DNA of 64,000 nt from Pomphorhynchus laevis (GCA_012934845.2 WNNJ02003440.1:186001-250000), one strand, 5' to 3'; shown: positions 48,541-60,512, counted from the stretch's first letter. Notes: a model not told the origin generated them from the sequence alone. Numbers and translations: made by a program.

Positions 48541-49517
48541 AAAAAAATTATATTAGTAATAATTTTATTATTCATTTATATAAGGAATTCCTAAATACTT
48601 TTACTGTTTAAAGGGTCCGATAATTGTTCTTGTAACGTAATTACTTTCGTGGTAAGATTTATTACCCATTTAAGAAAATTACACTTCATTATCCTAATTT
48701 TAAAAATATAATTTCCATTTTCAAAGATAAATTATTAGAGCCAATAATTATGGTTCAAATAACTACATTGCCGATACAACTAACCATTTTAAAAAATATA
48801 AGAATTCAAAAGAGAAACCTCAGATAATACTCTTTCTATTTTGTAAAAGCTTTAGTTTGATTAATTTCATAAAAATATATCTTACCACAAAAGTAATAAA
48901 AATTACTTTTGAAGTAATAAAAATTACTTCACAGAAAAATTCTATGAATTTGTTATATAAATGAAAAATTGAATTCTTGTTTTTAAGTATAAATCAAACT
49001 ATTTTCTATATATTTCTGGAAATATTTATTTGTTCGAAGTATCTGTTCATTTTAATGAACTGCTTTTGCAAAGAAGGTTGATTTTTGTGTTCAATATTGA
49101 ACACAAAATTCATTTTGCTTGAATATCAAAAATATAGTTTTGATAATAAATAAAGCATAATAACATCAATTAATTGTGTAAAATACTTTTTATCAATATA
49201 AATAATTAACTCTAAAAATACATTGTTTATATATTAAATATAATTATTTGAAAGGAAATAATTTATTTGCCAATTCCTAAATAAGAGTATTTCTGAATAT
49301 TTTTTGGAAAATGTTTTCATTATATTTAATATCTATTGCAGTAAAAAATAATTTTTGATTGCGAGGCGTAATTCACAGAATATTACAATTTATCGTAAAT
49401 ATTCACATAAAACACACTAACTTTTATTTAATAATTTTATGCAATAATATAATTTTTTGAATTAAGTCATTGTAATAACATCAATTTTATATAATTATAT
49501 TATAATTTAATGTTTAG
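48541..49517. other. AT-rich intron-like sequence with one decayed cassette exon
   Basis: Apart from the relic exon at 48969-49034, no gene, repeat or frame is supported. Confidence 0.5.
48969..49034 (+). pseudogene. Decayed cassette exon
   Basis: ATCAAACTATTTTCTATATA followed by TTTCTGGAAATATT matches exon 18 over its second half. The acceptor is gone, the donor reads CGAAGT and the frame starts with a stop. Confidence 0.55.
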
Positions 49518-49583
49518 AAAGTTAATAAATACAACATTTGAATCAAACTCTTCGCGTGTTATTACTGGTACAGTCTCAAAAAT
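49518..49583 (+). CDS. Cassette exon 19 (66 nt, phase 2-2), last one found
   Basis: Acceptor AATGTTTAG, donor GTAAGTAGCAATG at 49584. Open: FESNSSRVITGTVSK. The intact donor implies that at least one further exon lies downstream, perhaps beyond the transposon nest or of another type. Confidence 0.88.
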
Positions 49584-51590
49584 GTAAGTAGCAATGAATA
49601 TTTAAATTAAGCATTCATTTAAGGAAACATATTTATCTTGATTTAGTAAACATATATATTCTTTTAATATCAATTGACTTTTGTTTTTTGAGGGCAAAAT
49701 TCAAAGCAAAAATGTTTTTTTAATATAGCTTTTCTTTTTAAATTCTAATGTTTTGAAGGAGATATTTATAAACGTGTACTTTTAATTTTGGATAAAAACT
49801 GCGATTGTTGTGCGATTGTTGTAGTATTTTATATCCGAATATAAACTCTGATGACATAATTGTAATATTTGCAATTGCTTAATATAATTATTAAGATAAT
49901 TAAAAATTAATATGATTATAAATAATTATTAAACAATAATTATGTTAAAATAATTCAACTTTTAAAATACAATACTCGTTTGTGTGAAACGGGTAAATTT
50001 CAAAATCAATTTTCGGTCTACTAATTTGCCTACAAATTCTTTGGTAATTTGCAGAGAAAATATTTTAAATCTTAGAATTGTCCATTAATTGCGAAGTTAG
50101 TATGATGGATCGACCTGGTTTAGAAGTTTAACAAAGAAACAACAAGAAACGCAGTTGTGGTTAGAAATACAGATCATTAGTAAATGATCGCCTAGTTTGC
50201 AACAAGTATTTATATGATTCCAAATCACGTAAATTAGATAATTACGGTAAATTTACATCAAAAATAGTTCATATGTTTTTGTAAATGCTTAATTAGTGTT
50301 TTGATTATAACTCACAAAAATATTAAGTGCGTTATAATTGCCAATTTGTATCAAATAATGCTTTTAAAACGTTCGCAAACTTATTTGGCAAATGCTTTTA
50401 TAACCACATTTTTCGAGATAACTAAAATATTTAAATCGTGTTCTTCAGATCGAACGACATTTCTAAACATTTAAAAATTTAAATGTTTTAAAATGTTATT
50501 TTTTAAACATTTTAAACTGTTTAAGTTTCACCATATTTGGTTGTGGGTTGCATTCAATAAAGAAAAATAATTATGTTCTGATTTAAAACAAAATATACTC
50601 AGATTGTATATTGAGAAGCCGATAACCAGAAATTAAATTTTGAGATATTGGAAATCGGTATAGATGATAGCTACACAGGATATTGATAAATAATTAAAAA
50701 CGCAGACAAATAAAATGGTGATTTTATGGAATTTGAATACAAACATTAAATTACTTTATCTTTATTATATATACAGTTATACAGATTTAAGATGAATAGT
50801 TTAATAACTTAAAACTAAATATGTTATATTAAAAAGTTAAATTAAGCGATTATTTTGATTTTAGTAAAAACATTATTTTTATAAGTATTAGAAATAATTA
50901 TATATTTACTAATAATAAATTAACAATAAATTATTAATTATTAGTTAATACATGTTATTACCTAATACATTTTCTAAACTTATTCTGATTTTTTGATTTT
51001 TAACTCAATTATATTTTTAGTCGACGCTTCGTCCCTTGATTTAATTAAAGTCTATACTTGAATTTTTGATTTGTTTTGTAATAATAACACTCCCTCATTC
51101 ATCGTCTTTGTATTATAAATTATTTATTTTAAATATCAAATAAGTCTTAGCTCAGTAAATATCAAACGTAAATACTTGCGCTATTAGTTAGGAGTGCTAC
51201 AAATTGTACCTTATATAAGATGTAAAAGTTTTTAGTCGAAGTTTCGTCCAATGATTTAATGAAAGCGTAAAAAATAAAATTTACTGTTTTAGACGTTGAC
51301 GAGCGAGGAAATATAGTTTATTCAATGAATTTTCCAATTTTCTGGTTAGAAATTGTTTTGGTGATATAAAAATATACAATCTGATGATGAATGCAGTTCC
51401 ATTCAAAAATTCATTGAATAAGCTGTTTCCTAGCTTGTTAACTTCTCACACAATTGTATATAAGCGAGAGCTATCTTCAAAAAAATAAACTTTTTTGCAT
51501 CAAAATAACTTAATTTTTGCAGCTATATTATTTTTGAACACATTTGCTCAATCAGCTTATAAATTCTTATTTTTAAGAAAATAAGACAAT
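49584..51590. other. AT-rich sequence without recognised genes
   Basis: Follows the donor of cassette exon 19. I searched for further 66-nt exons and found none. It contains AT palindromes (about 50460-50525) but no frame of note. Confidence 0.5.
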
Positions 51591-51599
51591 ATTAAATCA

Positions 51600-52070
51600 A
51601 AAACTATTAGAAAAAGAAAATTTTTGGATTAAAACGCTTTATTCCATGTACCCATTAGGATTGAATGACGTGGTACAAGGAATTGGTAGAAGTAGTATAG
51701 TACATAATAAACAACTATATTATAATAATCCGGTTAAACGCAAACCAAGAAGTCATGGTGATTAAAAAAATAAGAAAAATAAACTTAAAAATATTAAAGA
51801 AGATATGTATATAAATGAACAATTAGAAATATTAAAACAACTTTTAAGAGATAATAAGCTAAAAGATCTTTATGTAAATATAAGAAGTTTTTCTAAAGAT
51901 ATCATATGTTCAATAAATCAAAAATTAATTAACGACTAGGATAGGCTAAGTTGTATAATAGACAGTTATTGTAATACAAAATACACTAATCGTACAATAA
52001 TTTTTTTAAAGAGAGAGATTTATTATTATAATGAACAAAAGATTTTGTTTGTCCGAAAATGAGTACTGGA
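51600..52070 (+). mobile_element. PLE C-terminal part (GIY-YIG side), split by later insertions
   Basis: Reads WIKTLYSMYPLGLNDVVQGI (about 51630-51690), the block at the GIY-YIG side of Penelope proteins, then KNIKEDMYINEQLEILKQLL. After the nested insertion, 57870-58050 continues in the same sense with GSDLGKLLFQYIPKPKGYSG. I read the two as parts of one decayed element. Confidence 0.65.
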
Positions 52071-52074
52071 GAAT

Positions 52075-53993
52075 TCCTGTTTGTTACTGTTCTGGTTGTA
52101 ATACTGCTCGCTCGTCTAAACGCAGTGGCGTACCACGGGATGAGCGTGGACTTCGCAAACTAGCAGATATTGACCGAGCAATTTCGAACCTGATCTTTCT
52201 CTTAAGTTTCACTGCTAAATCACTGTAACTTAAGGGTCCTTTTTGTGCTAGCGTCGATGCAATTGTTTTCACAAACATGCTAGATTCTTTGCCAAATCCT
52301 CCTGCTGTTGAACAGACTAATGGAACAAATGAACTGTTTTCAATTCTTCGCACTCTTTCACTGTACTTCGATTTTTTTTCGGTTTTCGTTGTACTCGAAG
52401 GCGATTCAGGTGCACAAGTAATGTTTGATTGAGCTTGTGTTGAAAATACCTTAACGTCGTAGAACGTTCGCTCGAATCGAGAACCGTAAACACCAGAGCA
52501 TACTATATCTAGTCGTACACATTGATTGTTCGTTGTCGCTGAGTTTTCAAAGGTAATATTATCGGGAACATTCATTAACTCCGGTTCAATTCCGACATTG
52601 TGGCCAACTAAGCTCAGAGCACTTGCTATTGTATCCCGGACTGCATTATGTCGGATGATCGGTAGTGCTCAATAATTGCATGATAGTGCGTGCGCTAAGG
52701 TTATATTCGACCCGTAGTAACACAATCGCTTATCGAAACCTTGATCCGAATTACCATATCGTGCGTTGATTGCATCGGTAAATTTATTGATGGATAGATA
52801 AAATTTCTCGTGTTTTAGCGGTAAGGCACTTAGCCACGATGAGGCACCAAGATGTGTAGCATGTTTGATGGTGTTTTGTAGGGAGGAAGCTAGGTCGGTT
52901 AGTATTTTTGATACACGATCTAGATGTGCTTGATTTCGGAATCGCGTAATTTCATGAAGTACTGTGTTTTGCTTTTCGCGTAGCCTATCACCTAAAGAGT
53001 CTCCATCATAAGTCGATAGAAGCATTATTGATGATCTTTTCTCAATATAAGTGGTAAATAATGGGTTGGCGATCCCTATTCCTCCTAGCTTGAAAGGGAA
53101 GCAGAGTATATTCGATATTCCAATGGTTAGCTTAAATGTAGCAAATTTAGGGAGCAAGTTGGATTTTATGATATCTTCTAATTCATTCCATACTTTTTCA
53201 GTAATGTTGCATGAACGCATTATGTGAATCCACTTCGACTGAATTGAATTGACCGTTCCTGAATATGCAACGTGCGGATCATTTTTAGCTACTACGCACA
53301 ATCTCTCGATTAGTGCTTTCCAGCCGGCAAGCAAATCGTAGATTGATTGCTCTTCATAATCATCAAAACCAATCGGTGAACCAAGGACGTTTATTCCAGT
53401 CGTTGTTGTATTGATGTTTGTGTCGGGCATTTGGTCATTATTTATAGGTAGATGCGATAATATGTTTGATTTTCTGCGTTTATAAAGTAGCCATACTTCG
53501 GGCCGTCTGCATGCAGAATATTCCACACTTTCTTTAACATATCAAGCGGTCCAACAAAGTTGGCATCGTCGGCGTACCATATTTGTACAACAGAAGAGAC
53601 CTGCCGCTTTATTGTGTCGATCAACGGAAATGAAGTCATAGCGAAACCTGCCATGACAAAAGGGTCACCTTATGTGAAACCTTCTGATGACAATATACTT
53701 TTTTCACCGATTGTAAGTACAGCCTGGATATAGTACATATTTTGCCGTGCACATGACAGGGCAGGATATACAAAATTTATATTGTGTAGTGCAACTGCAC
53801 AGTTTGTTAGGTTGAAAGCGTTCCTTGCATCAATAGTCATTAGACAATTTTCGGTCGATAGGTTTAGTTCTTTTTTGAGATTCCCGATAGCAAGTTCAAG
53901 TCCACATCTTTGTGAAGCTCCCAATTGTGTAGTTCCTGCGACATCCTGTTGCGTGCGATGGTCAGAATCGCTTTGCTTATGATCCGCCTGATG
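52075..53993 (-). mobile_element. Restriction-like-endonuclease non-LTR element (copy 2), 3' main part
   Basis: Minus-strand pieces parallel copy 1: RIISKAILTI (about 53960), GASQRCGLELAIGNL, MTIDARNAFNLTN (motif A), ILSSEGFT (motif B), IWYADDANFVG (motif C, about 53570), then a thumb region and RLDIVCSGVYGSRFERTFYD (endonuclease, about 52500). Ends with LRSPRSSRGTP near 52130. Several frame changes. A Ty3/gypsy element sits inside at 53999-57807, and the sequence resumes at 57813. Confidence 0.8.
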
Positions 53994-53998
53994 GTGTT
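53994..53998. repeat. Target-site duplication GTGTT, left copy
   Basis: GTGTT precedes the left LTR and is repeated at 57808-57812 after the right LTR. A 5-bp duplication is usual for Ty3/gypsy integrases. Confidence 0.85.
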
Positions 53999-56900
53999 TG
54001 TACTGATATTTATATGTTACGTTTTCAGATGTTCGCATAAAGCCTTTTGTTGTTGTTCGCCTCGGTTCAATTTATGCGAACATTGTGAATGGACAAGCTA
54101 CTCAAACCAGCGATCCTAGATGCTTTAACCGATGGGATTGATTCCGCAAAAGTTTGGCGTCATTGGCTACAAAGATTCAATGCGTTTGTACGAGTTCTTG
54201 AAGATGTCACAAACCAACAAAAGCTTGACCTTCTGATCAACCACATCTCTCCAATCCTTTATGATATCATCGAAGGAATCGATGATTATCATATCGCGAT
54301 CGATACGTTAAGTAGAAGTTTTATAAAGGACAGTGGAGATGCATATGCAAGACATCAGCTGCATAATTTGAAGCAAGCCGAAAACTAGACAATCGACCAG
54401 TTCATTCAAACAACAGAATCCGTTGCCCGTCAAATCAAGTTCAAAGATGTAACTTCACGAGAACATTGAGATTCTTTGTTGTTGGATACTTTTGTGGCTG
54501 GAATTATTTCCACATCGATCAGAGAACGTCTACTTGAAACCGTCGATCTTAACAAAGAGAGTGCTTATCGGATCGCTCGATCAATCGAGTTGGCACAGGC
54601 TGAAGCATCGGAATTCCGGTTATCTTCACGGGATATAACTCAATATGAAAATATGGAATCTATGATTAACTATGCTAATCCACCACAGTTGACAAATTTA
54701 CCCAGAGATGATTCGGAAACACAACAAGAATGTTCCGCAATCAAAAGTCAAGAGCGATGCTACTTTTGCGGTCGAAACCGCCACGTGCGGAGTAACTGTC
54801 CTGCTCGCAACGCTACCTGTCATACGTGCAGCAAGAAAGGACACTTTTCTAACATGTGCCGTTCAAGAAATTCTGGTACGTCTGCGTCTTTATATTCAAT
54901 AAGCACAACAAACGCGTCATCATCAAACTTAATCCAGCCCACTATAAGTTTGAATAATATCTCAGTAAGCGGGATGATCGATTCTGGAAGTTCATTTAAT
55001 ATTGTCAGAAGTGATGTCGCTACAAAGTGCAAGCTTGTGAGAAAATCCACAAATTTAAAAGTTTATCTCGCTGCATCTGAATTTTCCTGTGAGTTAAGAC
55101 ATTGTACATTCGCCGATGTTGTTTTAAACAATCGTTTCTATCGAAATGTAAAATTCTTCATTCTCCCTACCCTAGTAACAGATGTGATCCTCGGTGTACC
55201 CTTTCTTCGTCAACACTCGACGGTGACCATAGAATTCAACGGAGTAGAACGTCCTTTGGTCGTTGTTGCAGGTGTTGGGGAAATGAAAGTTGAAGCCCCG
55301 TCTCTATTTCAATTCCTAGACAAAGCGGCAAAACCTGTTGCAATTCCATCTCGTCGAAGAACTCCAGAAGATAACTGTTTTATCGCAGCCGAGGTAAAAC
55401 GTCTATTAGATTCCAGTATCATCGAGAATAGCACGTCTCCGTAACGTGCACAAGTTGTCCTTGTTAAAAATCCTGGTCGGGAAGTGCGAATGGTAATAGA
55501 TTACAGTTTGACGGTGAATCGATTCACTCATCTTGACGGCTTCCCTCGTCCCAGGATTGACGAATTCATTGATAAGCTATCTCAATTCAAAAGTTTCAGT
55601 CGATTAGACCTAAAGAATGCTTATAATCAGGTTCCCATTCAGGAGAATGAAAGGCATTACACTGCATTTGAAGCTAATGATCGTTTGTACCTATTTAAAC
55701 GCCTACCGTTCGGATTGACAAATGCAGTGGCGGCTTTCCAACGTATCATCGCTAAGTTAATCGAGGAAGAGGATCTTGAATCTACGTACGCTTATTTGGA
55801 TGATGTTATTATCGGCGGTGAAACAAAGGAACTTCACCAAAGGAATCTTGATCGCTTCTTAGAAGTTGCTAAGAAATATAATATCACTTTAAATACGTCA
55901 AAATGTATTTTCAGAGTCTCTAAGGTATGTTTTCTTGGCTACCAGATAGATAACGGTTGCATTTCACCTGACCCTGATCGTGTCAAACCCTTATTGGAAA
56001 TGCCTGAGCCAAAATCATTAGTCGAACTTAAACGTATTATAGGAATGTTCGTATACTATTCTCGATGGATAAAGAATTTTTCAAATGTCGTTCGACCTAA
56101 CTGTATCTTTTCCGCTGTCTCTTCATGCAAAAGAATCATTTGCAAGTCTGAAACACAGCCTTGCATCAACTACATTGTCTAAAGTAGATTTCTCAGTCCC
56201 ATTCGTGGTCGAGACAGACGCATCTGCCTTTGCGATCGGTGCTACTTTGTCTCAAAATTTTAAACCATTCGCATTCTTCTCACGTACTCTGGATAAGAAC
56301 GCAATGAAATATGCAGCTGTTGAGAAAGAGGCACTAGCCATAGTAGAATCTATAAGATACTGGCGTCACTATTTTTTATCCTGTAGACATTTCACCGTTC
56401 TGACGGATCAACAATCCGTGGCATTTTTGTTCTCAAATAAACATTACAGTAAGATCAAAAATGACAAAATCAATCGTTGGAGAATAGAATTGTCCGAATA
56501 TCAGTTCGACGTGTCATATCGATGCGGCAAAGAAAATCAGGTAGCTGACGCTATGTCTCGAATTGCTTTAGGATCAGTCACGAGTGATTTAAAAGAACTC
56601 GAAAGGATGCATGATCATTTGTGTCACCCTGGGGTAACAAGGATGTGGCACTTTGTACGTCATCAAAATTTTCCGTATTCTATTGAAGATGTTAGAAAAG
56701 TCATCAAAGGTTGTCCTAGCTGCAACGAATTGAAACCTTCACTTTTATAAACCCCCTCGAAGTACCTTGATTAAAGCTAGTAAACCATGGGGGCGTTTGT
56801 CCTTAGATTTTAAAGGCCCGCTGCCCAGCTCGAGTAAGAAAAGATATATTTTATCTATAGTAGATGAATATAGCCGATTTTCCTTTGGGCTTCCCTGTGC

Positions 56901-57807
56901 TGACACCAGTTCTCGATCGGTAATTCAGTGTCTTGAGTCGTTGTTCGCATTATTTGGCACGCCTGAGAATATCCATACCGATCGGGGTACTTCTTTCACG
57001 TCAGTAGAGTTCCGTAAATATTTATTGACATTGGGAATCACGCTATCATATTCCACTCCCTACCATCCTACCTCAAATGGCCAGATTGAGCGCTATAACG
57101 GGTTGATATGGAACGCGATACGGTTGTATCATTATAATAATAAGATTCCAATCGAACGGTGGGAAACAACACTGTCAAAGGCACTTCATTCGATCAGATC
57201 TCTTTTATGCACTTCGACTAATGAAACGCCTCATGAACGTATATTCAAATTCAATCGCAGATCAGCTAAGGAAGTCAGCTTACCTGAGTGGTTAATCAAT
57301 CCTGGACCTATCTTTGTAAAGAATTTCAACCGTATTAGTAAAAACGATCCACTTGTAGATCGCACAGAGCTTATTAATGCCAACGAGAACTACGCTCTAG
57401 TTCGATACCCTAATGGAAAATAGACTCACATTTCAACTCAATATCTAGCTCCCAATAACTGTAATCAAAATGTATTCGAAGAATCCAACATATCTCAAAA
57501 TTGCCAGATGGACGATTCACCCCCTGCAATGTTTGCTCCGGATATCCACAATTTACAAACAGAGGTGGATTCAAATAACAGCGCTACAAGCTCAGCGTCG
57601 CATATACCTAATGAGAATTATGATCTGAATAAAGTTCACGATTGTCAAGAGCAGCAGATCCCGTCAATGGAATTTCGACGATCGACACGTATGCGTCGAT
57701 CACCGAACTATTTGTCTGATTATATCGTTGGGAGAATGTACTGATATTTATATGTTATGTTTTCAGATGTTCGCATAAAGCCTTTTGTTGTTGTTCGCCT
57801 CGGTTCA
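53999..57807 (+). mobile_element. Fossil Ty3/gypsy element with complete 71-bp LTRs
   Basis: LTRs at 53999-54069 and 57737-57807, TG...CA bounded, 70 of 71 bases identical, so the insertion is young. Parts in order: gag-like (from about 54090), paired zinc knuckles (CYFCGRNRHVRSNC and CHTCSKKGHFSNMC, about 54755-54855), aspartic protease (IDSGSSFN, about 54975), reverse transcriptase (DLKNAYNQVPI and YAYLDDVIIGG, about 55480-56050), RNase H (VVETDASAFAIGATLS, about 56205) and integrase with an HxxxH...CxxC head (about 56610-56730) and catalytic core (about 56780-57200). The parts are all present but it is broken, with about four breaks. Inserted in the minus-strand non-LTR copy. Confidence 0.93.
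57737..57807 (+). repeat. Right LTR, 71 bp
   Basis: Same 71 bases as 53999-54069 apart from one C/T difference. Followed by the GTGTT duplicate at 57808-57812. Confidence 0.9.
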
Positions 57808-57812
57808 GTGTT

Positions 57813-57857
57813 GCATATTTTGATAGGACGGATACCACCAGATCGGCAATAAACGTT
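57813..57857 (-). mobile_element. Upstream remnant of non-LTR copy 2
   Basis: On the minus strand the sequence reads GGIRPIKIC and runs across the LTR insertion point into TIRRIISKAILTI, matching GVRPIGIGDVSRRIMSK of copy 1. It stops near 57857, where the element is 5' truncated against PLE sequence. Confidence 0.7.
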
Positions 57858-57869
57858 AATAATAACAAT

Positions 57870-58050
57870 AAAAAATATACACTAACCATAATCTATACAT
57901 TAATAAATGTATAGATAATATAAACATAGGTAGACTTTTAAATAATTCTAAAAGTAAAGAAATAATAGGATCAGATTTAGGTAAATTATTATTCCAATAC
58001 ATACCAAAGCCAAAAGGCTATTCAGGCAGAGTTCAAAAAAAATAAAACAA
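57870..58050 (+). mobile_element. PLE C-terminal remnant
   Basis: Reads NIGRLLNNSKSKEIIGSDLG then KLLFQYIPKPKGYSG and a stop. Taken as the continuation of 51600-52070 after the nested insertion. Confidence 0.5.
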
Positions 58051-58073
58051 AAGCAAATGGTCAGTCAACGTAG

Positions 58074-60512
58074 CTAATTAGGGTATTCCAGTGGTAGTGT
58101 TGAATGGCGGCATTGTTCATGTATCCATTTGTAGCATCGTGATTTAAACGTTCTCAAACTGGGGGATGCAACGACTTCCTCAGGCAACGAATTCCACATG
58201 TTAATTCCTCTTCTTGAGAGTCTATACACTTTTGGTAATCTGCCAAATCTAAATTTATACAAGACTCTGCTATGTCCCCGCAACTGATCTACCCGCCTAG
58301 TGATTACATCGGTGGGATAACCTACCACATCATTCGACATATGCCATATACATAGCATTTCCAAGGATATGAACCTCTCACGTACCGACAACATCCCAAT
58401 ACGACTTAGACGTACATAATAGTCAATACCACTTAAGCCAATACAGAGCCTCGATCCGCGCCTAAGAATAGACTCCAGGTCTAATAGTTCTTGCTTAGTG
58501 ACAGGGAAACAAGCCTGAATGCAGTACTCCAAGTGTGGCCTGACGATGGAGATGAATAACCTCTTGAACATGTGACAGCTTAACCTGAGGAATGCATTTT
58601 TAATACAATATAACGCCCTAGTAGCTTTACCTAGAAAGAAGTCGGTGTTCAACTTTGTTTTCAAGGATCTATGAACAATAATCCCTAAATCCTTATGATG
58701 AGACACTTCCTTTAAGACCATATCTCCAATAAAGTACCTTAGAGTTTCAATAGGGCGACCTAGTTGCATGAGGACACATTTATCAACATTCAACCGTAGT
58801 CCGGTAGAATCGCACCACTTGATCAGAGAGTTTAGATCATTTTGTAACGATACTCGATCAGCAGGACTTCTAATGATCGACCAAATCTTTAGATCGTCTG
58901 CAAACGCTAGATGAGAGCATGATAAGCGGAGTAGCAGATCATTAATGAAGATTATAAAGAGCAGTGGGCCAAGGACTGATCCCTGCGGTACACCAGAATT
59001 AATATTTACCGAATAAGAAAACACGCCCCCCACACAAACTCTGAAAGACCTATTCGATAGAAATTCCCTGACCCACTCACAAATATATGAATGAAGTCCA
59101 TAGTGATACAGTAAAGACACTATGCCGTCGTGTGGTACCCTATCAAAAGCTTTCGAAAAATCAAGGAATACTGTATGAACCTGAAACCCAGCCCCCAGAG
59201 CATCAGCCCATTTTTCACGCGCAGTTAGTAGGTTAGTAAGGCATGAACGTCCGATCCTGAAACCATGTTGAGATTCAACCAATATGTGATTACGATCCAA
59301 ATGATCCCTGATTCTACTAGCAATGATTCTTTCTAAAAGTTTGCAGAATACGCTAGTTAAGCTAATGGGCCGAAAGTCTGCGCAAAAGCTAGCAGGATGC
59401 TTTTTGGGAATAGGCACCACAATTGCACACTTCCAACTGTCAGGAATCCAAGATGTGTCTAAGCTGTATCTGAAAAACATAGTTAAATCATTGCTCAGTT
59501 CGTTCGCTAGGGATTTGACGAGGAAGGGGGCGATATTGTCTGGTCCCGGAGATGTAAACGAATCGAGCTTCATAACCTCGTTCAACACCTCATCCACTCT
59601 GAGTGGACGAACACAACACCGATGAGCAACCGGAACATACTTCCAACTAAAGTCATGCAGTTTGTTAGAGGTCAAAGCCTGTACCAAGAAGCCATCAGCT
59701 AAATGTTGGGCGATTAGAGACGGATCGGTCAAAGTTTCAGTTGGCGTTTGGATTGAGCTAATTGTGGCGACAAGTGTTCTGTTGTTTCTTACATAAGACC
59801 AAAACCTCCTAGGATTCAAAGATGCATCCCTGGCGATACTATCTTCGTACGAATAGCGTTTCTGAAATTTTAGCCGATTGCATAAGTTCCGAGAGTCGAT
59901 GTAGGCACGTTTTGAAGCAGAAGAACGCCTAAATTCGCGCCACAATTTGTTGCGGGATCTTATAGCATCAAGAAGCTCTCTGTCGAACCAAGGAGGATGT
60001 CCATGCTTGAACTTGCAGGCACGTAGCGGAGCAAAGATATCAGAAATTCGCATCAATTCATCATGGAGCAGATCAAAGACTACAGGAACCTCCAAACCGA
60101 AGTGGATACGAAGACTATCCCAGATATTTTTTGGGAAGCTTGCAGCTAGTTGATTAGCATCAACACCTACCCAACAATGTTTTTTAAAATTAGAGTTTTG
60201 TGAGGCTCTGTTGAACAGCGACAGCCGCATAGAGAGTACACAGTGATCGCTATTGCCAATTGGTGCGTCATAACGAACACCTGAAACGTCACCCAAACAC
60301 TTAGTAAAGACCAAATCGAGTATAGAAGGCGTCCCTGTCACACAAGTAGGTTCTTTAATATGTTGAACTAGTAGCATCTCGAGTAACAGAAAGTCACTCA
60401 GTACTTTCCCAATTCCGTGAATTGGTCGTGAATGACTATTTTTCCAGTCTATTTGGGGGATATTGAAGTCTACCAGGAGCAAAATCAGAGGATACGAAGA
60501 TAAACTCAGCAA
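58074..60512 (-). CDS. CR1-like ORF2, reverse transcriptase part (812 codons)
   Basis: Begins within the endonuclease (LLLVDFNIPQIDW; SDH near residue 87). The RT has FRPISLTSVFCKLLERIIAS, motif A FLDFSKAFDRV, motif B SGVPQGSVLGPLLF and motif C LAFADDLKIW, then a thumb and the CR1-type tail WNSLPEEVV. The preceding endonuclease frame (61047-60436) overlaps it in another frame. Joining the two needs one shift near 60500, so the usual single ORF2 is interrupted here. The enzyme would nick genomic DNA and prime cDNA synthesis from the element's own RNA. Confidence 0.9.
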   Translation of the reverse strand: MLSLSSYPLILLLVDFNIPQIDWKNSHSRPIHGIGKVLSDFLLLEMLLVQHIKEPTCVTGTPSILDLVFTKCLGDVSGVRYDAPIGNSDHCVLSMRLSLFNRASQNSNFKKHCWVGVDANQLAASFPKNIWDSLRIHFGLEVPVVFDLLHDELMRISDIFAPLRACKFKHGHPPWFDRELLDAIRSRNKLWREFRRSSASKRAYIDSRNLCNRLKFQKRYSYEDSIARDASLNPRRFWSYVRNNRTLVATISSIQTPTETLTDPSLIAQHLADGFLVQALTSNKLHDFSWKYVPVAHRCCVRPLRVDEVLNEVMKLDSFTSPGPDNIAPFLVKSLANELSNDLTMFFRYSLDTSWIPDSWKCAIVVPIPKKHPASFCADFRPISLTSVFCKLLERIIASRIRDHLDRNHILVESQHGFRIGRSCLTNLLTAREKWADALGAGFQVHTVFLDFSKAFDRVPHDGIVSLLYHYGLHSYICEWVREFLSNRSFRVCVGGVFSYSVNINSGVPQGSVLGPLLFIIFINDLLLRLSCSHLAFADDLKIWSIIRSPADRVSLQNDLNSLIKWCDSTGLRLNVDKCVLMQLGRPIETLRYFIGDMVLKEVSHHKDLGIIVHRSLKTKLNTDFFLGKATRALYCIKNAFLRLSCHMFKRLFISIVRPHLEYCIQACFPVTKQELLDLESILRRGSRLCIGLSGIDYYVRLSRIGMLSVRERFISLEMLCIWHMSNDVVGYPTDVITRRVDQLRGHSRVLYKFRFGRLPKVYRLSRRGINMWNSLPEEVVASPSLRTFKSRCYKWIHEQCRHSTLPLEYPN

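Larger units (their letters stand above)
3955..49583 (+). other. Host gene locus with arrayed 66-nt phase-2 cassette exons (22-aa repeat protein)
   Basis: Nineteen segments of exactly 66 nt share a 3' splice site (usually TTTAG), a 5' splice site (usually GTAAGTA) and an open frame of one base, 21 codons and two bases. That is about 400 codons without a stop in DNA where a stop is expected roughly every dozen codons. The split codon (AT|A, AT|T, AT|C, TT|A or CT|A) always gives Ile or Leu. Each exon yields one 22-residue repeat with conserved F at 3, hydrophobic at 8, N-S-S-L at 11-14, I at 16, N at 19 and V at 20. The alternating hydrophobic pattern and Asn positions suggest a beta-solenoid coil per exon, either a beta-helix or an LRR-like fold. 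The NSS sequon suggests extracellular exposure. First and last exons, signal peptide and promoter were not found, and exons may lie outside the window. Whether this is one gene or several is unknown. Confidence 0.85.
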
